Source: Pedobacter sp. Leaf216
GTDB lineage: Bacteria; Bacteroidota; Bacteroidia; Sphingobacteriales; Sphingobacteriaceae
Length of the DNA stretch: 49,114 nt
Assembly (NCBI RefSeq): GCF_001421515.1
Contig: NZ_LMKM01000019.1
Span: 1 to 49,114 of the forward strand
Direction of reading: 5' to 3'
Below, one piece after another: positions 25,736 through 33,637 of this stretch; the stretch's first letter is position 1, and each line of letters begins with the position of its first letter. The notes beneath the pieces are model-generated. The model ran no database searches, had not been told where the DNA came from, and saw nothing but the letters and a program-made list of their open reading frames with translations. Made by a program: the position numbers and the translations under genes.

Positions 25736-26263
25736 ATGAAAGATCTAATGCGTATCAAATGTTTAATATCTCAGGATATAGAAACATTATTAAATCAGCA
25801 AATTAAAAAAGAAGCTCATTCTTCATCACTATATTTATCAATGTCATCTTGGTGTGACCAAAACGGATTCGACTACTCAGCTGATTACTTTTTAAAGCAA
25901 TCAGAAGAAGAAAGAGTTCATCAGTTAAAATTGTTCAAATACGTTTTAGATATGGGCGGAAATGCAATATCTCCAGAAGTAAACGGCATTAAAACTGAGT
26001 TTGCCGGGTTTAGAGAAGTTTTTGAAGATGCCTTGGAAGCAGAAATTGCGATTACCCAAAGCTTTAAAAACTTAGCTGCAAGATGCCATAAAGAACAGGA
26101 TTTTGTAACCATGGAATTCTTAAACTGGTTCTTAAAAGAACAACGCGAAGAAGAATATAAAGCACGCAGAGCTTTAGAATTGTTCGAAGTAATAGGTGAA
26201 GAAGGTACAGGAAGATGGGAAATTGATAAACACGTTAACAAAATCAGTTATTCAGAAGCATAA
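25736..26263 (+). CDS. ftnA: Non-heme ferritin
   Basis: Iron-storage protein of the classical (FtnA) type; subunits build a 24-mer shell that oxidises Fe(II) and stores Fe(III). The 175-residue four-helix bundle has the full ferroxidase centre by position: Glu26, Glu59, His62, Glu103, Gln136 and Glu139 (E. coli FtnA: 17, 50, 53, 94, 127, 130). Key stretches are EAHSSSLYLSMSSWCDQNG, SEEERVHQLKLFKYV and FLNWFLKEQREEEYKARR. No Met heme ligand is recognised, so it is not a bacterioferritin. It is monocistronic with its own terminator. The N-terminus is about 9 residues longer than FtnA; the ATG at 25751 (MRIKCL) is an alternative start. Confidence 0.94.
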   Translation: MKDLMRIKCLISQDIETLLNQQIKKEAHSSSLYLSMSSWCDQNGFDYSADYFLKQSEEERVHQLKLFKYVLDMGGNAISPEVNGIKTEFAGFREVFEDALEAEIAITQSFKNLAARCHKEQDFVTMEFLNWFLKEQREEEYKARRALELFEVIGEEGTGRWEIDKHVNKISYSEA

Positions 26264-26282
26264 CAACAACAAAACATATATT

Positions 26283-26318
26283 GAAGCTATCCCGGATAAA
26301 ACCAGGATAGCTTTTTTT
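26283..26318 (+). terminator. Terminator after ferritin
   Basis: AGCTATCC (26285-26292) pairs with GGATAGCT (26304-26311), followed by TTTTTTTA. Confidence 0.85.
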
Positions 26319-26344
26319 ATGAGCAGAATCCAGATAGCGATCAT

Positions 26345-26364
26345 CATCCGATAGCTATCGGATG
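26345..26364. repeat. 20-bp perfect palindrome
   Basis: CATCCGATAG and its complement CTATCGGATG abut with no spacer. A related palindrome, ATCCGATAGCTTATCGGAT, occurs inside the repeat region near 46090, so this is probably a dispersed repeat rather than an operator. The 744-bp gap 26264-27007 also holds a 7-bp hairpin (GCGGGAA 26572-26578 with TTCCCGC 26592-26598). Confidence 0.6.
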
Positions 26365-26663
26365 CGAAGCCAATTTTTGATTGGATGAAGCTATCTTTAT
26401 ATATAGGCTCGCAAACATGAAAGTTTGCTCACCCAAAAAGCCCGAACCCACCTTAAATATCCTCCTCGTTTGAAACGGGGAAGCGTGGGAACATCGATTT
26501 TATCGCGCTAAATAATTCTCACCCCCAAATTAGCAACCTGCTTAATCTGTGTTTTTGATTTTTTTAAATCTGCGGGAAAACGTTACGTCGCTTCCCGCTG
26601 ATCACGCAAAAAAAGATACAAATCTAAAGCGATTAGACCTGAACAAAAAAAGATCATAAAAAG

Positions 26664-26690
26664 AAAAGCCCCAGTTTTGCTGGGGCTTCC
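26664..26690 (-). terminator. Minus-strand terminator hairpin, GCCCCAG type
   Basis: A 9-bp perfect stem (26666-26674 with 26680-26688) is followed on the minus strand by TTCTTTTTATG. The plus-strand side lacks a T-tract, so it serves the leftward transcript. Confidence 0.7.
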
Positions 26691-26743
26691 TTAGTTTAGG
26701 TTGTTTGGTTTATGTTGATTATGAATAAGTCTTGAAAGCTTTA

Positions 26744-26776
26744 TAAAAAAAGCGCCGTTACCAGCGCTTTTTTTAA
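26744..26776. terminator. Bidirectional GCGC terminator
   Basis: AAAAAAAGCGC and GCGCTTTTTTT flank an 8-nt loop, giving T-tracts on both strands. No annotated gene ends here on either strand, which supports an unannotated transcript in the gap. Confidence 0.75.
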
Positions 26777-26808
26777 ACCAAATATATAATAATAATTAAC
26801 GAGCATTA

Positions 26809-26839
26809 CAAAAGTACAAACTTTATCCATACTAGCAAA
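26809..26839 (-). promoter_or_regulatory. Orphan minus-strand promoter, exact Bacteroidota consensus
   Basis: On the minus strand TTTG (26839-26836), 19 bp and TACTTTTG (26816-26809) match TTTG-N17-23-TAnnTTTG exactly, with the same -33, spacing and -7 text as the tRNA-His promoter at 322-352. It points away from the ATP-grasp operon. Confidence 0.7.
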
Positions 26840-27007
26840 CATTTTGATTAAAAAATTGAAATATTTTATATAAAAACACATAAAACTCTAAAATTCAGCT
26901 ATAAAAATTTAAATTATTAGATAAAAAATATATAAACATCAATTATTTAACATTAAATACTAGTTTTTTAGGTATAAAATCATACTTTAAAGAAATATTT
27001 AAGCAAA

Positions 27008-28456
27008 ATGATAGAAGATTTTATAAAAAATTACTTTAATCATCCCAAAACTTACGATGAAATGTTTCTGAATGGAGATAATTACCGAGATCACTATTCA
27101 AATTTTATCAGAAATTTCTCTAAAGAGTCTCTCGAAAACCTAAACAAAAAAGAAGAACTCGCAAAAAAACTATTCATGAGTCAAGGTATTACCTTTACGG
27201 TGTACGATAGTGGCGAAGGAATAGAAAAAATATTTCCTTTTGATATCATTCCTAGAATAATTACTTCAACAGAATGGAATTTTATAGAAAAAGGCATAAA
27301 ACAACGTTTAAAAGCGTTAAATCTTTTCCTAAAAGATGTTTATAGCAATCAATTTATCTTAAAAGACAAAATTGTACCTATAAATGTAATTTATTCATGT
27401 CCACATTTTCTTCGGGAGATGCACAATGTAAATGTATTGCATGATATTTATATCCATATTGCGGGTATAGACTTAATAAGAGACCACGATGGAACCTTTT
27501 ACGTACTTGAAGATAACCTCCGAACGCCATCGGGTGTAAGTTACATGCTCGAGAACCGGGAAATTACCAAAAGGTTATTTCCAGATCTGATTCCACAATG
27601 CGGCGTAAGAAGCGTAACCGAATACCCTTCCCTTTTGTACAAAAATTTAATGTCTCTCTCACCAAGGGCCGTTTCAAATCCAACAATTGTGCTTTTAAGC
27701 CCGGGAATGTATAATTCTGCCTATTACGAACATACTACATTGGCCCGTTTAATGGGAGTAGAACTGGTAGAAGGTCGAGATCTTGTGGTTAAAGATCAGA
27801 AAGTATTTATGAAAACCACCACAGGTTTGCAGCAGGTAGATGTAATTTACAGGCGTGTAGATGATGATTATATTGATCCGTTAGTATTTAATCCAAACAG
27901 TGTGCTTGGCGTTGCAGGTTTGATGGGCGCTTACCGAAAAGGCAATGTAGCCATTATAAATGCGGTAGGAAATGGCGTGGCGGATGATAAAGCGGTTTAT
28001 ACCTATGTGCCCGATATGATCAGGTATTACCTAAACGAAGAACCTATTTTAAAAAACGTACCCACATATCAGCTCAGCAATCAGGACGAACTCGATTACG
28101 TGTTTGCAAACATCAATACCATGGTAATTAAAAAAACAAATGGTAGCGGTGGTTATGGCATGTTAATGGGCCATGAAGCGAGCGAACAGGAAACTGAAGA
28201 ATACAAAATTGAAGTATTGAAAGATCCACGCAATTTTATTGCTCAACCCACCATCAGCCTATCTTCGGCCCCATGTTTTATCAATGGAAAGCTGGCACCA
28301 CGAAGAATAGACCTACGCCCTTTTGCACTGAACGGACCAGATGGCATTTCAATTGTGCCGGGCGGATTAACCAGGGTGGCCTTAAAAGAAGGATCACTGG
28401 TGGTAAACAGCTCCCAGGGCGGAGGCAGTAAAGATACATGGGTTTTAACTTCTTAA
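27008..28456 (+). CDS. Circularly permuted ATP-grasp protein (type 2)
   Basis: 482 residues of the circularly permuted ATP-grasp family (DUF404/DUF407). Visible features: SQGITFTVYDSG, FPFDIIPRII, DLIRDHDGTFYVLEDNLRTPSGVSYM (metal/ATP-binding acidic segment), VIYRRVDDDYIDP, KTNGSGGYGMLMG (glycine-rich ATP loop) and APRRIDLRPFALNG near the C-terminus. ATP-grasp enzymes join a carboxylate to an amine through an acyl phosphate; the product of this family is unknown. It is the first gene of a conserved trio with an alpha-E protein (10 bp downstream) and a transglutaminase-like protein, long proposed to make and process an uncharacterised peptide. It lies in the same direction as ferritin but after several terminator hairpins. 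Confidence 0.92.
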   Translation: MIEDFIKNYFNHPKTYDEMFLNGDNYRDHYSNFIRNFSKESLENLNKKEELAKKLFMSQGITFTVYDSGEGIEKIFPFDIIPRIITSTEWNFIEKGIKQRLKALNLFLKDVYSNQFILKDKIVPINVIYSCPHFLREMHNVNVLHDIYIHIAGIDLIRDHDGTFYVLEDNLRTPSGVSYMLENREITKRLFPDLIPQCGVRSVTEYPSLLYKNLMSLSPRAVSNPTIVLLSPGMYNSAYYEHTTLARLMGVELVEGRDLVVKDQKVFMKTTTGLQQVDVIYRRVDDDYIDPLVFNPNSVLGVAGLMGAYRKGNVAIINAVGNGVADDKAVYTYVPDMIRYYLNEEPILKNVPTYQLSNQDELDYVFANINTMVIKKTNGSGGYGMLMGHEASEQETEEYKIEVLKDPRNFIAQPTISLSSAPCFINGKLAPRRIDLRPFALNGPDGISIVPGGLTRVALKEGSLVVNSSQGGGSKDTWVLTS

Positions 28457-28466
28457 AATACGAAAT

Positions 28467-29402
28467 ATGTTAAGTAGAGTTGCTTCAAGCTTATATTGGC
28501 TAAGTAGATATGTTGAGCGCAGCGACGGTATGCTGCGCATGTTAAAAATAAATTACGCTTCCTCACAAGATACCATACAGGAATTTACCTGGAAGCCTGT
28601 AATCAGAATTTTTTCCTCTGATGATGAAAATGAACTGTTAAATATCCAGCATGATAGTCGTGCCGTAATTGAATACCTTTTGCTCAACCGGGATAACCCG
28701 AATTCGATTTTAAACATCGTTACCCTTGCCCGCGAAAATGCCAGAAGCGTTCAGGAACATATTCCAAAAGATTTATGGCAATGTTTAAATGAATATTACC
28801 ATGCAGTAAAAGACGAAAAATTACTCTGGTATGTACAACAGGACGACCCGATTACCGCATTGGATGTTTTAATTAAGCAGGTAATGTTATACCATGGTAC
28901 AGCAGATAGCGTAATGGAACGTGGCGAAAGCAGAAGTTTTATGAAAATCGGCAAGCACCTGGAAAGGAGTATACAATCGATAGACATTTTAGATATTAAA
29001 TTCAGTTCCATTAGCAGCAACCCGGATCTGCTCACAGATATTGCCTACTGGAAACACCTGCTACTCTCATTAGGTGGTTACGAATTGTATTTAAAAACAT
29101 ACCGGCAGGGTTTCGATGCAAAAAACATCATCGAACTGGTAATGCTCAATAACGATTTTCCAAGGTCGGCATTGTATGCCATGCACAATATTGAAAGGTA
29201 TTTTAACCGCCTAAAAAGCGAAAGCAATATCGACCACTACAATAACCTATCGTTTAAAATAGGTAGGCTAAAAAGTATGATTACCTATAGTTCGGTAAAC
29301 ACTATGGACGAAGAGCAGCTGCACCATTACCTTACAGAAATAAGGGCAGAACTTTTTGGTATCGGAAATCTGTTGAACGAATACTATTTCGCAAACTCAT
29401 AA
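28467..29402 (+). CDS. Alpha-E domain protein (DUF403)
   Basis: 311 residues, almost all alpha-helical, matching the alpha-E family: the start MLSRVASSLYWLSRYVERSDGMLRML is diagnostic, and FPRSALYAMHNIERYFNRL lies near the C-terminus. Conserved Glu/Arg residues occur in YVERSDGM and MKIGKHLERSIQ. The family has no known activity but nearly always sits beside a circularly permuted ATP-grasp and a transglutaminase-like gene, as here. The ATG lies 10 bp after the ATP-grasp stop, so the two are cotranscribed. A 108-bp spacer with a hairpin repeat separates it from the transglutaminase gene. Confidence 0.92.
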   Translation: MLSRVASSLYWLSRYVERSDGMLRMLKINYASSQDTIQEFTWKPVIRIFSSDDENELLNIQHDSRAVIEYLLLNRDNPNSILNIVTLARENARSVQEHIPKDLWQCLNEYYHAVKDEKLLWYVQQDDPITALDVLIKQVMLYHGTADSVMERGESRSFMKIGKHLERSIQSIDILDIKFSSISSNPDLLTDIAYWKHLLLSLGGYELYLKTYRQGFDAKNIIELVMLNNDFPRSALYAMHNIERYFNRLKSESNIDHYNNLSFKIGRLKSMITYSSVNTMDEEQLHHYLTEIRAELFGIGNLLNEYYFANS

Positions 29403-29414
29403 AAATTATAAATA

Positions 29415-29494
29415 TTAACCGCAGATGAACGCTGATTAACACAGATATCCCTTATACTTAAAAATCTGTACGCATCCATTTTATCTGCGGTTAA
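29415..29494. repeat. Inverted repeat TTAACCGCAGAT...ATCTGCGGTTAA
   Basis: Perfect 12-bp arms (29415-29426 and 29483-29494) are 56 bp apart, with GCTGATTAACACAGAT between. A related text (AATCTGTGT, then AATCTGCGGG) lies at 26546-26576, so this is a dispersed repeat of the genome. It sits between two genes of the operon and may attenuate or process the transcript. Confidence 0.7.
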
Positions 29495-29510
29495 ACATAA
29501 CAATAGCCTT

Positions 29511-30506
29511 ATGCCAATTTTCAAAATCAAACATATCACTAATTACAAATACGAACTGCCGGTACGTGATAGTGCCAACCAGATCATTTTATTTCCAATT
29601 AAAGATGATTATCAAAAAGTGATAAAACATGACCTGAATATCTCCGGAAGTCCGGAAATTGAAATCTTTATCGATTATTACGGCAATGAAGTAGGCACGT
29701 TTACGCAAAACGAACCGCATACCCAACTTAAAATCTTTTCTAAAGTAAGTGTAGAAACCTTTGCAAAACCACTGCCCCAGGATGATATGTTTAGCAGCGA
29801 ACAATGGAACAGCCTGAATGCCCTTAAATACGAAGTACCCTATATTGATTATTTACGTCAGGAAAGTTTCGAAGGCATTATCCAGCTTAAAGAAACCGCA
29901 TTAAATATCAAACAGCAGGAAGATACGCCATACCAAACTGCAATAAAATATTGTTCAGATGTTTTTAGTAATTTCGAGTACATTAAAGGTGTAACCGCTG
30001 TAGATACCACTATTGACGAGATTTTGAAACTAAGGGCCGGCGTTTGTCAGGATTTTGCACACGTATTAACAGCGATGTTGCGTTTAACAGGTATTCCTGC
30101 AAGGTATGTAAGTGGATACATTTGTCCGAATAGAGATGGCATGCGTGGAGAAGGCGCAACCCATGCATGGGCCGAAGCCTATTTGCCCGAATATGGCTGG
30201 CTTGGTCTGGACCCTACGAACAATTGTATAGCCAATGAAAACCATGTACGCTTAGCCGTAGGCCGGAATTTTACCGATTGCTCGCCAGTAAAAGGCGTTT
30301 ACAAAGGCGGTTTCGAACATATTATGGAAGTTAATGTATCGGTAGGCTACAACGATGAAGATTTTAATGATAATGAAACTTATTTCCAACCCAAAGAAGT
30401 AAACTATCCTAAACCTTCGGGAACGATAACCACCACCAGAACAAAAAACAGCTATCAGCAGTATATGGAGGCCATTCATCAGCAACAGCAACAACAACAG
30501 CAGTAG
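29511..30506 (+). CDS. Transglutaminase-like cysteine protease/ligase
   Basis: 331 residues. An N-terminal beta domain (bacterial transglutaminase-like, residues 1-110) is followed by the papain-fold transglutaminase core with the triad Cys179 (RAGVCQDFAHV), His218 (GATHAWAEAY) and Asp234 (WLGLDPTNN). No signal peptide is present, so it is cytoplasmic. Enzymes of this group cleave or exchange amide bonds; in this conserved neighbourhood it is thought to act on the peptide bond made by the ATP-grasp partner. The C-terminus ends in eight glutamines encoded by mixed CAG/CAA codons, an unusual tail and a possible internal amine-acceptor substrate, which is speculation. It is the third gene of the trio. 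Confidence 0.9.
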   Translation: MPIFKIKHITNYKYELPVRDSANQIILFPIKDDYQKVIKHDLNISGSPEIEIFIDYYGNEVGTFTQNEPHTQLKIFSKVSVETFAKPLPQDDMFSSEQWNSLNALKYEVPYIDYLRQESFEGIIQLKETALNIKQQEDTPYQTAIKYCSDVFSNFEYIKGVTAVDTTIDEILKLRAGVCQDFAHVLTAMLRLTGIPARYVSGYICPNRDGMRGEGATHAWAEAYLPEYGWLGLDPTNNCIANENHVRLAVGRNFTDCSPVKGVYKGGFEHIMEVNVSVGYNDEDFNDNETYFQPKEVNYPKPSGTITTTRTKNSYQQYMEAIHQQQQQQQQ

Positions 30507-30590
30507 GCAGTTGTCCAGTTAAGAGTTGACAATTTTCAGTTAACAATTTTCAGTATACAGTTGGTAATTTACAGTTCAGAATAAAACAGT
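30507..30590. repeat. Degenerate CAGTTGACAATTTTCAGTT repeats
   Basis: The spacer between the transglutaminase and MutS-like genes consists of four to five imperfect copies of CAGTT(G/A)ACAATTTTCAGTT. Similar text (GAAAACTG, CAGTTGGGAATACAGTT) lies at 32045-32145 on the other side of the MutS-like gene, so the gene is flanked by members of one simple repeat family. Confidence 0.65.
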
Positions 30591-30596
30591 AGAGAT

Positions 30597-31166
30597 CTAA
30601 TTCAAATCTCTGCTGTTTAGGATTTCAGCAATTCCTTCATTTTCAATAATCCACATTCCTATACGCTCATCGGTAATTCCATCCATAAGCTGGTATGTAA
30701 AGGTTGGTTTATTGTTTATCATTTTGGTAAACAGGTATTTGAACATGATGTTTTTGTTTTCTTTTAACATTTCGGCAACTTCTATAATATGCGTTGAAAT
30801 CATAAAACAACAGTCATTTATTTTGGAAAATGATTTAATGATAGATAAAGATCCATCATATGCATCCTTTACATTTGTACCCCTAAAGAGTTCATCAAAA
30901 ATCACAAAAATATTTTTCGAGACTTTAATTTTCTCTGCAACATGTTTTACCCTTAAAACTTCATTGTAAAAATGACTGTAGCCTTCGTTTAAGTTATCGG
31001 GCAGGTTTATTGTCGACACCAACCCCTGCCATATGCCGGTCTCCATATATTCTGCAGGAACAGGAAGTCCTAAATGCGCCAGATAGATGGAAATGCCAAC
31101 TGATTTCAGAAAGGTCGATTTCCCAGCCATATTACTTCCTGTAAGAAAGCATACGTTCTTTTCCAC
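30597..31166 (-). CDS. MutS-like ATPase, C-terminal part (separated by frameshift)
   Basis: This is the ATPase domain of a MutS-related protein, about 200 residues when read from the frameshift at 31199. Walker A is LTGSNMAGKST, the MutS dimer region follows (YLAHLGLPVPAEYME), Walker B is FVIFDELFRGTN and the switch histidine is in MISTHIIEVAEM. The frame opens only with an internal GTG at 31166, which lies inside the domain, so it is not a natural start; 11 more upstream codons in this frame (KSTYANDIEFE) also match the family. It continues the N-terminal part at 31106-31927 after a -1 shift. Joined length is about 443 residues, the normal size for this Bacteroidota family, which lacks the mismatch-recognition domain. 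Confidence 0.85.
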   Translation of the reverse strand: MEKNVCFLTGSNMAGKSTFLKSVGISIYLAHLGLPVPAEYMETGIWQGLVSTINLPDNLNEGYSHFYNEVLRVKHVAEKIKVSKNIFVIFDELFRGTNVKDAYDGSLSIIKSFSKINDCCFMISTHIIEVAEMLKENKNIMFKYLFTKMINNKPTFTYQLMDGITDERIGMWIIENEGIAEILNSRDLN

Positions 31167-31927
31167 TTCAAATTCAATATCATTCGCGTAGGTTGATTTA
31201 AAAAAGGATGGAATACCCCTTTAATAATGAGATTACGTTCTTTTAAGTTTAGATGAGGCAGCGTGAAGTTGTATTTCCGAGCCGCTTTTACTACCGCAAA
31301 ATACGCATCTACCTGATAGGTTAAATCTAAAAACAGCTTAACGGTTTTTAATTCAATGCCTCTTAATATAAGATCCAGTTGCTCTAGTTCGAATATTGTA
31401 ATCTTACTTTCACTACGCTCAACAACTTCTTTAACCAGTTGATGCTTAAATAATGTACATATAACCTCATCAAATGCTTTAACCAATGCAGGCTTAACTT
31501 CATCACTCAGGCCAGCAAACATTTCAGCGAGCTTTTTAAGTAAAAATACAATCTCCCCAACACCTTTCTCTTTTAGGTAGTACGCCTGATTTGGATAAAA
31601 AAAATAGTTAGCAGCTTTAGTTAATGCCGATATCCTGGAGTAAGATTTGATTTTAGAATTTTGTAACAGATAGCTCTCAACAAAATCCATATTGGTACGG
31701 TCAAAATTTAATGCACCCGAATAATTAGACAGATATTTTATCAATTCCTGCCGTTCATTAAGGATCTTAATATCAGTGGTGGCTGATTTAAAAATTTCGA
31801 TCAATTTATCGTTGCCTTTAATCGTTGAAGTGAAATTGAATAAAGAGAAAATACTTTTATTTACACCATATGCCTCAAATATATTCAGGTCTGCTAAAGT
31901 TTGTTTATCTATATCAAATGTATTCAT
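31106..31927 (-). CDS. MutS-like ATPase, N-terminal part (frameshifted)
   Basis: Residues 1-243 (MNTFDIDKQTLADLNIF to FHPFL) form the helical core/clamp region of a short MutS-like protein: FNFTSTIKGNDKLIEIF, ILNERQELIKYL and LPHLNLKERNLIIKGVFHPFL. After FHPFL the frame runs into 30 out-of-frame codons and stops at 31106. In the -1 frame the text continues KSTYANDIEFEVEKNVCFLTG, the expected family sequence. The break is therefore at the T6 run at 31205-31200. Explanations are a one-base deletion, a sequencing error, or programmed -1 frameshifting (T TTT TTA heptamer in the right phase). The family is not the canonical mismatch-repair MutS; its role is unknown. Confidence 0.83.
   Translation of the reverse strand: MNTFDIDKQTLADLNIFEAYGVNKSIFSLFNFTSTIKGNDKLIEIFKSATTDIKILNERQELIKYLSNYSGALNFDRTNMDFVESYLLQNSKIKSYSRISALTKAANYFFYPNQAYYLKEKGVGEIVFLLKKLAEMFAGLSDEVKPALVKAFDEVICTLFKHQLVKEVVERSESKITIFELEQLDLILRGIELKTVKLFLDLTYQVDAYFAVVKAARKYNFTLPHLNLKERNLIIKGVFHPFLNQPTRMILNLKWKRTYAFLQEVIWLGNRPF
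31199..31205 (-). other. Frameshift site with slippery heptamer T TTT TTA
   Basis: On the minus strand the zero-frame codons are CCT TTT TTA, so the heptamer has the X XXY YYZ phase required for -1 slippage. Shifting -1 after TTA joins FHPFL to KSTYAND. No strong downstream hairpin was seen. Confidence 0.6.
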
Positions 31928-32044
31928 GAGGGATATCAGGCGTTAAAACAATAATCAACTAAAAATTAAGTTAAATATAACTTTATTATGGCAAAATTAA
32001 TTTAATATTAAAATCTGTTAAAGATTAGAATTAACATCAAACAA

Positions 32045-32145
32045 CAGCAGTAGTTTGGCGTTGTTGGTTTTAAGTTCGCAGTTGGGAATACAGTTATAAC
32101 TTAAAAAACTGAAAACTGTACATTGAAAACTGCTGACTGATACGT
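32045..32145. repeat. Degenerate CAGTT/AACTG repeats upstream of asnS
   Basis: Imperfect repeats such as CGCAGTTGGGAATACAGTTATAAC and AACTGAAAACTGTAC fill the spacer between the MutS-like gene and asnS. They belong to the same simple family as 30507-30590. No gene is seen. Confidence 0.5.
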
Positions 32146-32154
32146 TTTTTTTTC

Positions 32155-32162
32155 TAAATTTG
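32155..32162 (+). promoter_or_regulatory. -7 box of the asnS promoter
   Basis: TAAATTTG matches TAnnTTTG and ends 20 bp before the asnS ATG. The expected -33 TTTG is not clear; a T9 run lies between. Confidence 0.5.
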
Positions 32163-32182
32163 CGCCTTTTACAAATAACAAT

Positions 32183-33631
32183 ATGATTAAGAGACAGCAA
32201 ATTAAAGATTTATTAAAGTCGACAGCATTTGACACAGAAGTAACGGTTATGGGATGGGTTAGAACTTTCCGTAATAATCAGTTTATTGCATTAAATGATG
32301 GATCTTGCATGGGCAATATCCAAGTAGTGATCGATTTTAATAATTTACCTGATGAGCTGTTAAAAAGAATAACAACAGGCGCGGCAATTTCTGCAACAGG
32401 AAAACTGATCGAATCGTTAGGTAAAGGTCAATCCGTTGAAATTAAAGCAACAAGCGTAGAAATATTGGGCGATAGTGATCCTGAAAAGTTTCCATTACAA
32501 CCCAAAAAACACAGTTTAGAGTTTTTACGCGAAATTGCACACCTGCGTTTCCGCACCAATACTTTTAATGCTGTTTTCAAGGTGCGCCATGCACTCGCTT
32601 TTGCAATCCACCAGTTTTATAACGAACGTGGTTTTGTATACATGCATACCCCTGTAATTACAGCAAGCGATGCAGAAGGTGCCGGAGAAATGTTTAAGGT
32701 TACCACTTTAGATTTCGACAATACACCACGTACAGAAGATGGTAAAGTAGATTTTTCGCAGGATTTCTTTGCCCGTGCTACCAATTTAACGGTATCGGGC
32801 CAGTTGGAAGGTGAGTTAGCGGCAATGGCATTCGGACAGATTTATACTTTCGGACCAACCTTCAGGGCAGAAAACTCGAATACCACACGCCATTTGGCAG
32901 AATTCTGGATGATTGAGCCTGAAGTTGCTTTTGCAGATTTAGAAGACAACATGCAACTTGCAGAGGATATGATGAAGTATGTAATTAAATATGCTTTAGA
33001 CAACTGCAAGGATGAACTGGAATTTTTGAACACCCGTTTAGCAGAAGAGGATAAGCAAAAACCGCAGAACGAGCGCAGCGAATTTACCTTATTGGAGAAA
33101 TTGGATTTCTGCCTTGCAAACGATTTTGAGCGTTTAACGTATACAGAGGCGATCAGGATTTTAAAATCTTCTAAGCCGAACCAAAAGAAACAGTTTAAAT
33201 ACCTGATTGATGAATGGGGTGCTGATTTACAAAGCGAGCACGAACGTTACCTGGTAGAAAAACACTTTAAAAAACCGGTAATTTTAACTGATTACCCTGC
33301 AGATATTAAATCATTCTACATGCGCCAAAATGAGCCAGATGCTGAAGGCAGACAAACTGTTGCTGCTATGGATATCTTGTTTCCGGGCATTGGCGAAATG
33401 ATTGGCGGATCGCAACGTGAAGAGCGTTTAGACCGATTAACCAAACGCATGGAAGATTTAAATATTCCGCAAGATGAGCTTTGGTGGTATTTAGATACCC
33501 GCCGTTTTGGATCTGCTCCACATGCAGGGTTTGGTTTAGGTTTCGAACGTTTAGTATTGTTTGTAACCGGAATGACCAACATCCGTGATGTAATTGCTTT
33601 CCCAAGATTCCCTAAAAACGCAGAGTTTTAG
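32183..33631 (+). CDS. asnS: Asparaginyl-tRNA synthetase
   Basis: Class II synthetase that charges tRNA-Asn with asparagine. 482 residues. The N-terminal OB-fold anticodon-binding domain contains VTVMGWVRTFRNNQFIALNDGS. Motif 1 surrounds EIAHLRFRTN and FYNERGFVYMHTPVITASDAEGAGEMF, motif 2 is FGPTFRAENSNTTRHLAEFWMIEPE, and motif 3 is GFGLGFERLVLFVTG, followed by NIRDVIAFPRFPKNAEF. The insertion with CLANDFERLTYTEAI is usual in the Bacteroidota enzyme. The GAEMF-type loop and missing AspRS signature support Asn rather than Asp. It is monocistronic; a heptamer microsatellite starts 6 bp after the stop and a strong terminator follows. Confidence 0.97.
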   Translation: MIKRQQIKDLLKSTAFDTEVTVMGWVRTFRNNQFIALNDGSCMGNIQVVIDFNNLPDELLKRITTGAAISATGKLIESLGKGQSVEIKATSVEILGDSDPEKFPLQPKKHSLEFLREIAHLRFRTNTFNAVFKVRHALAFAIHQFYNERGFVYMHTPVITASDAEGAGEMFKVTTLDFDNTPRTEDGKVDFSQDFFARATNLTVSGQLEGELAAMAFGQIYTFGPTFRAENSNTTRHLAEFWMIEPEVAFADLEDNMQLAEDMMKYVIKYALDNCKDELEFLNTRLAEEDKQKPQNERSEFTLLEKLDFCLANDFERLTYTEAIRILKSSKPNQKKQFKYLIDEWGADLQSEHERYLVEKHFKKPVILTDYPADIKSFYMRQNEPDAEGRQTVAAMDILFPGIGEMIGGSQREERLDRLTKRMEDLNIPQDELWWYLDTRRFGSAPHAGFGLGFERLVLFVTGMTNIRDVIAFPRFPKNAEF

Positions 33632-33637
33632 AAGAGG

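Larger units (their letters stand above)
26655..26806 (-). ncRNA. Candidate minus-strand small RNA (or leaderless 21-residue peptide)
   Basis: A near-perfect minus-strand promoter fires leftward into gene-free DNA. The predicted transcript begins near 26806. It passes a GCGC hairpin (26744-26776) with A7 and T7 flanks and ends at AAGCCCCAG/CTGGGGCTT (26666-26688) followed by TTCTTTTT, giving about 60 or 150 nt. An ATG only 2 bp after the -7 box opens a 21-codon frame (26806-26741, MLVNYYYIFGLKKALVTALFL) whose end coincides with the first hairpin. Whether RNA or peptide is the product, or neither, cannot be decided from one sequence. I do not recognise a known RNA family. Confidence 0.4.
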
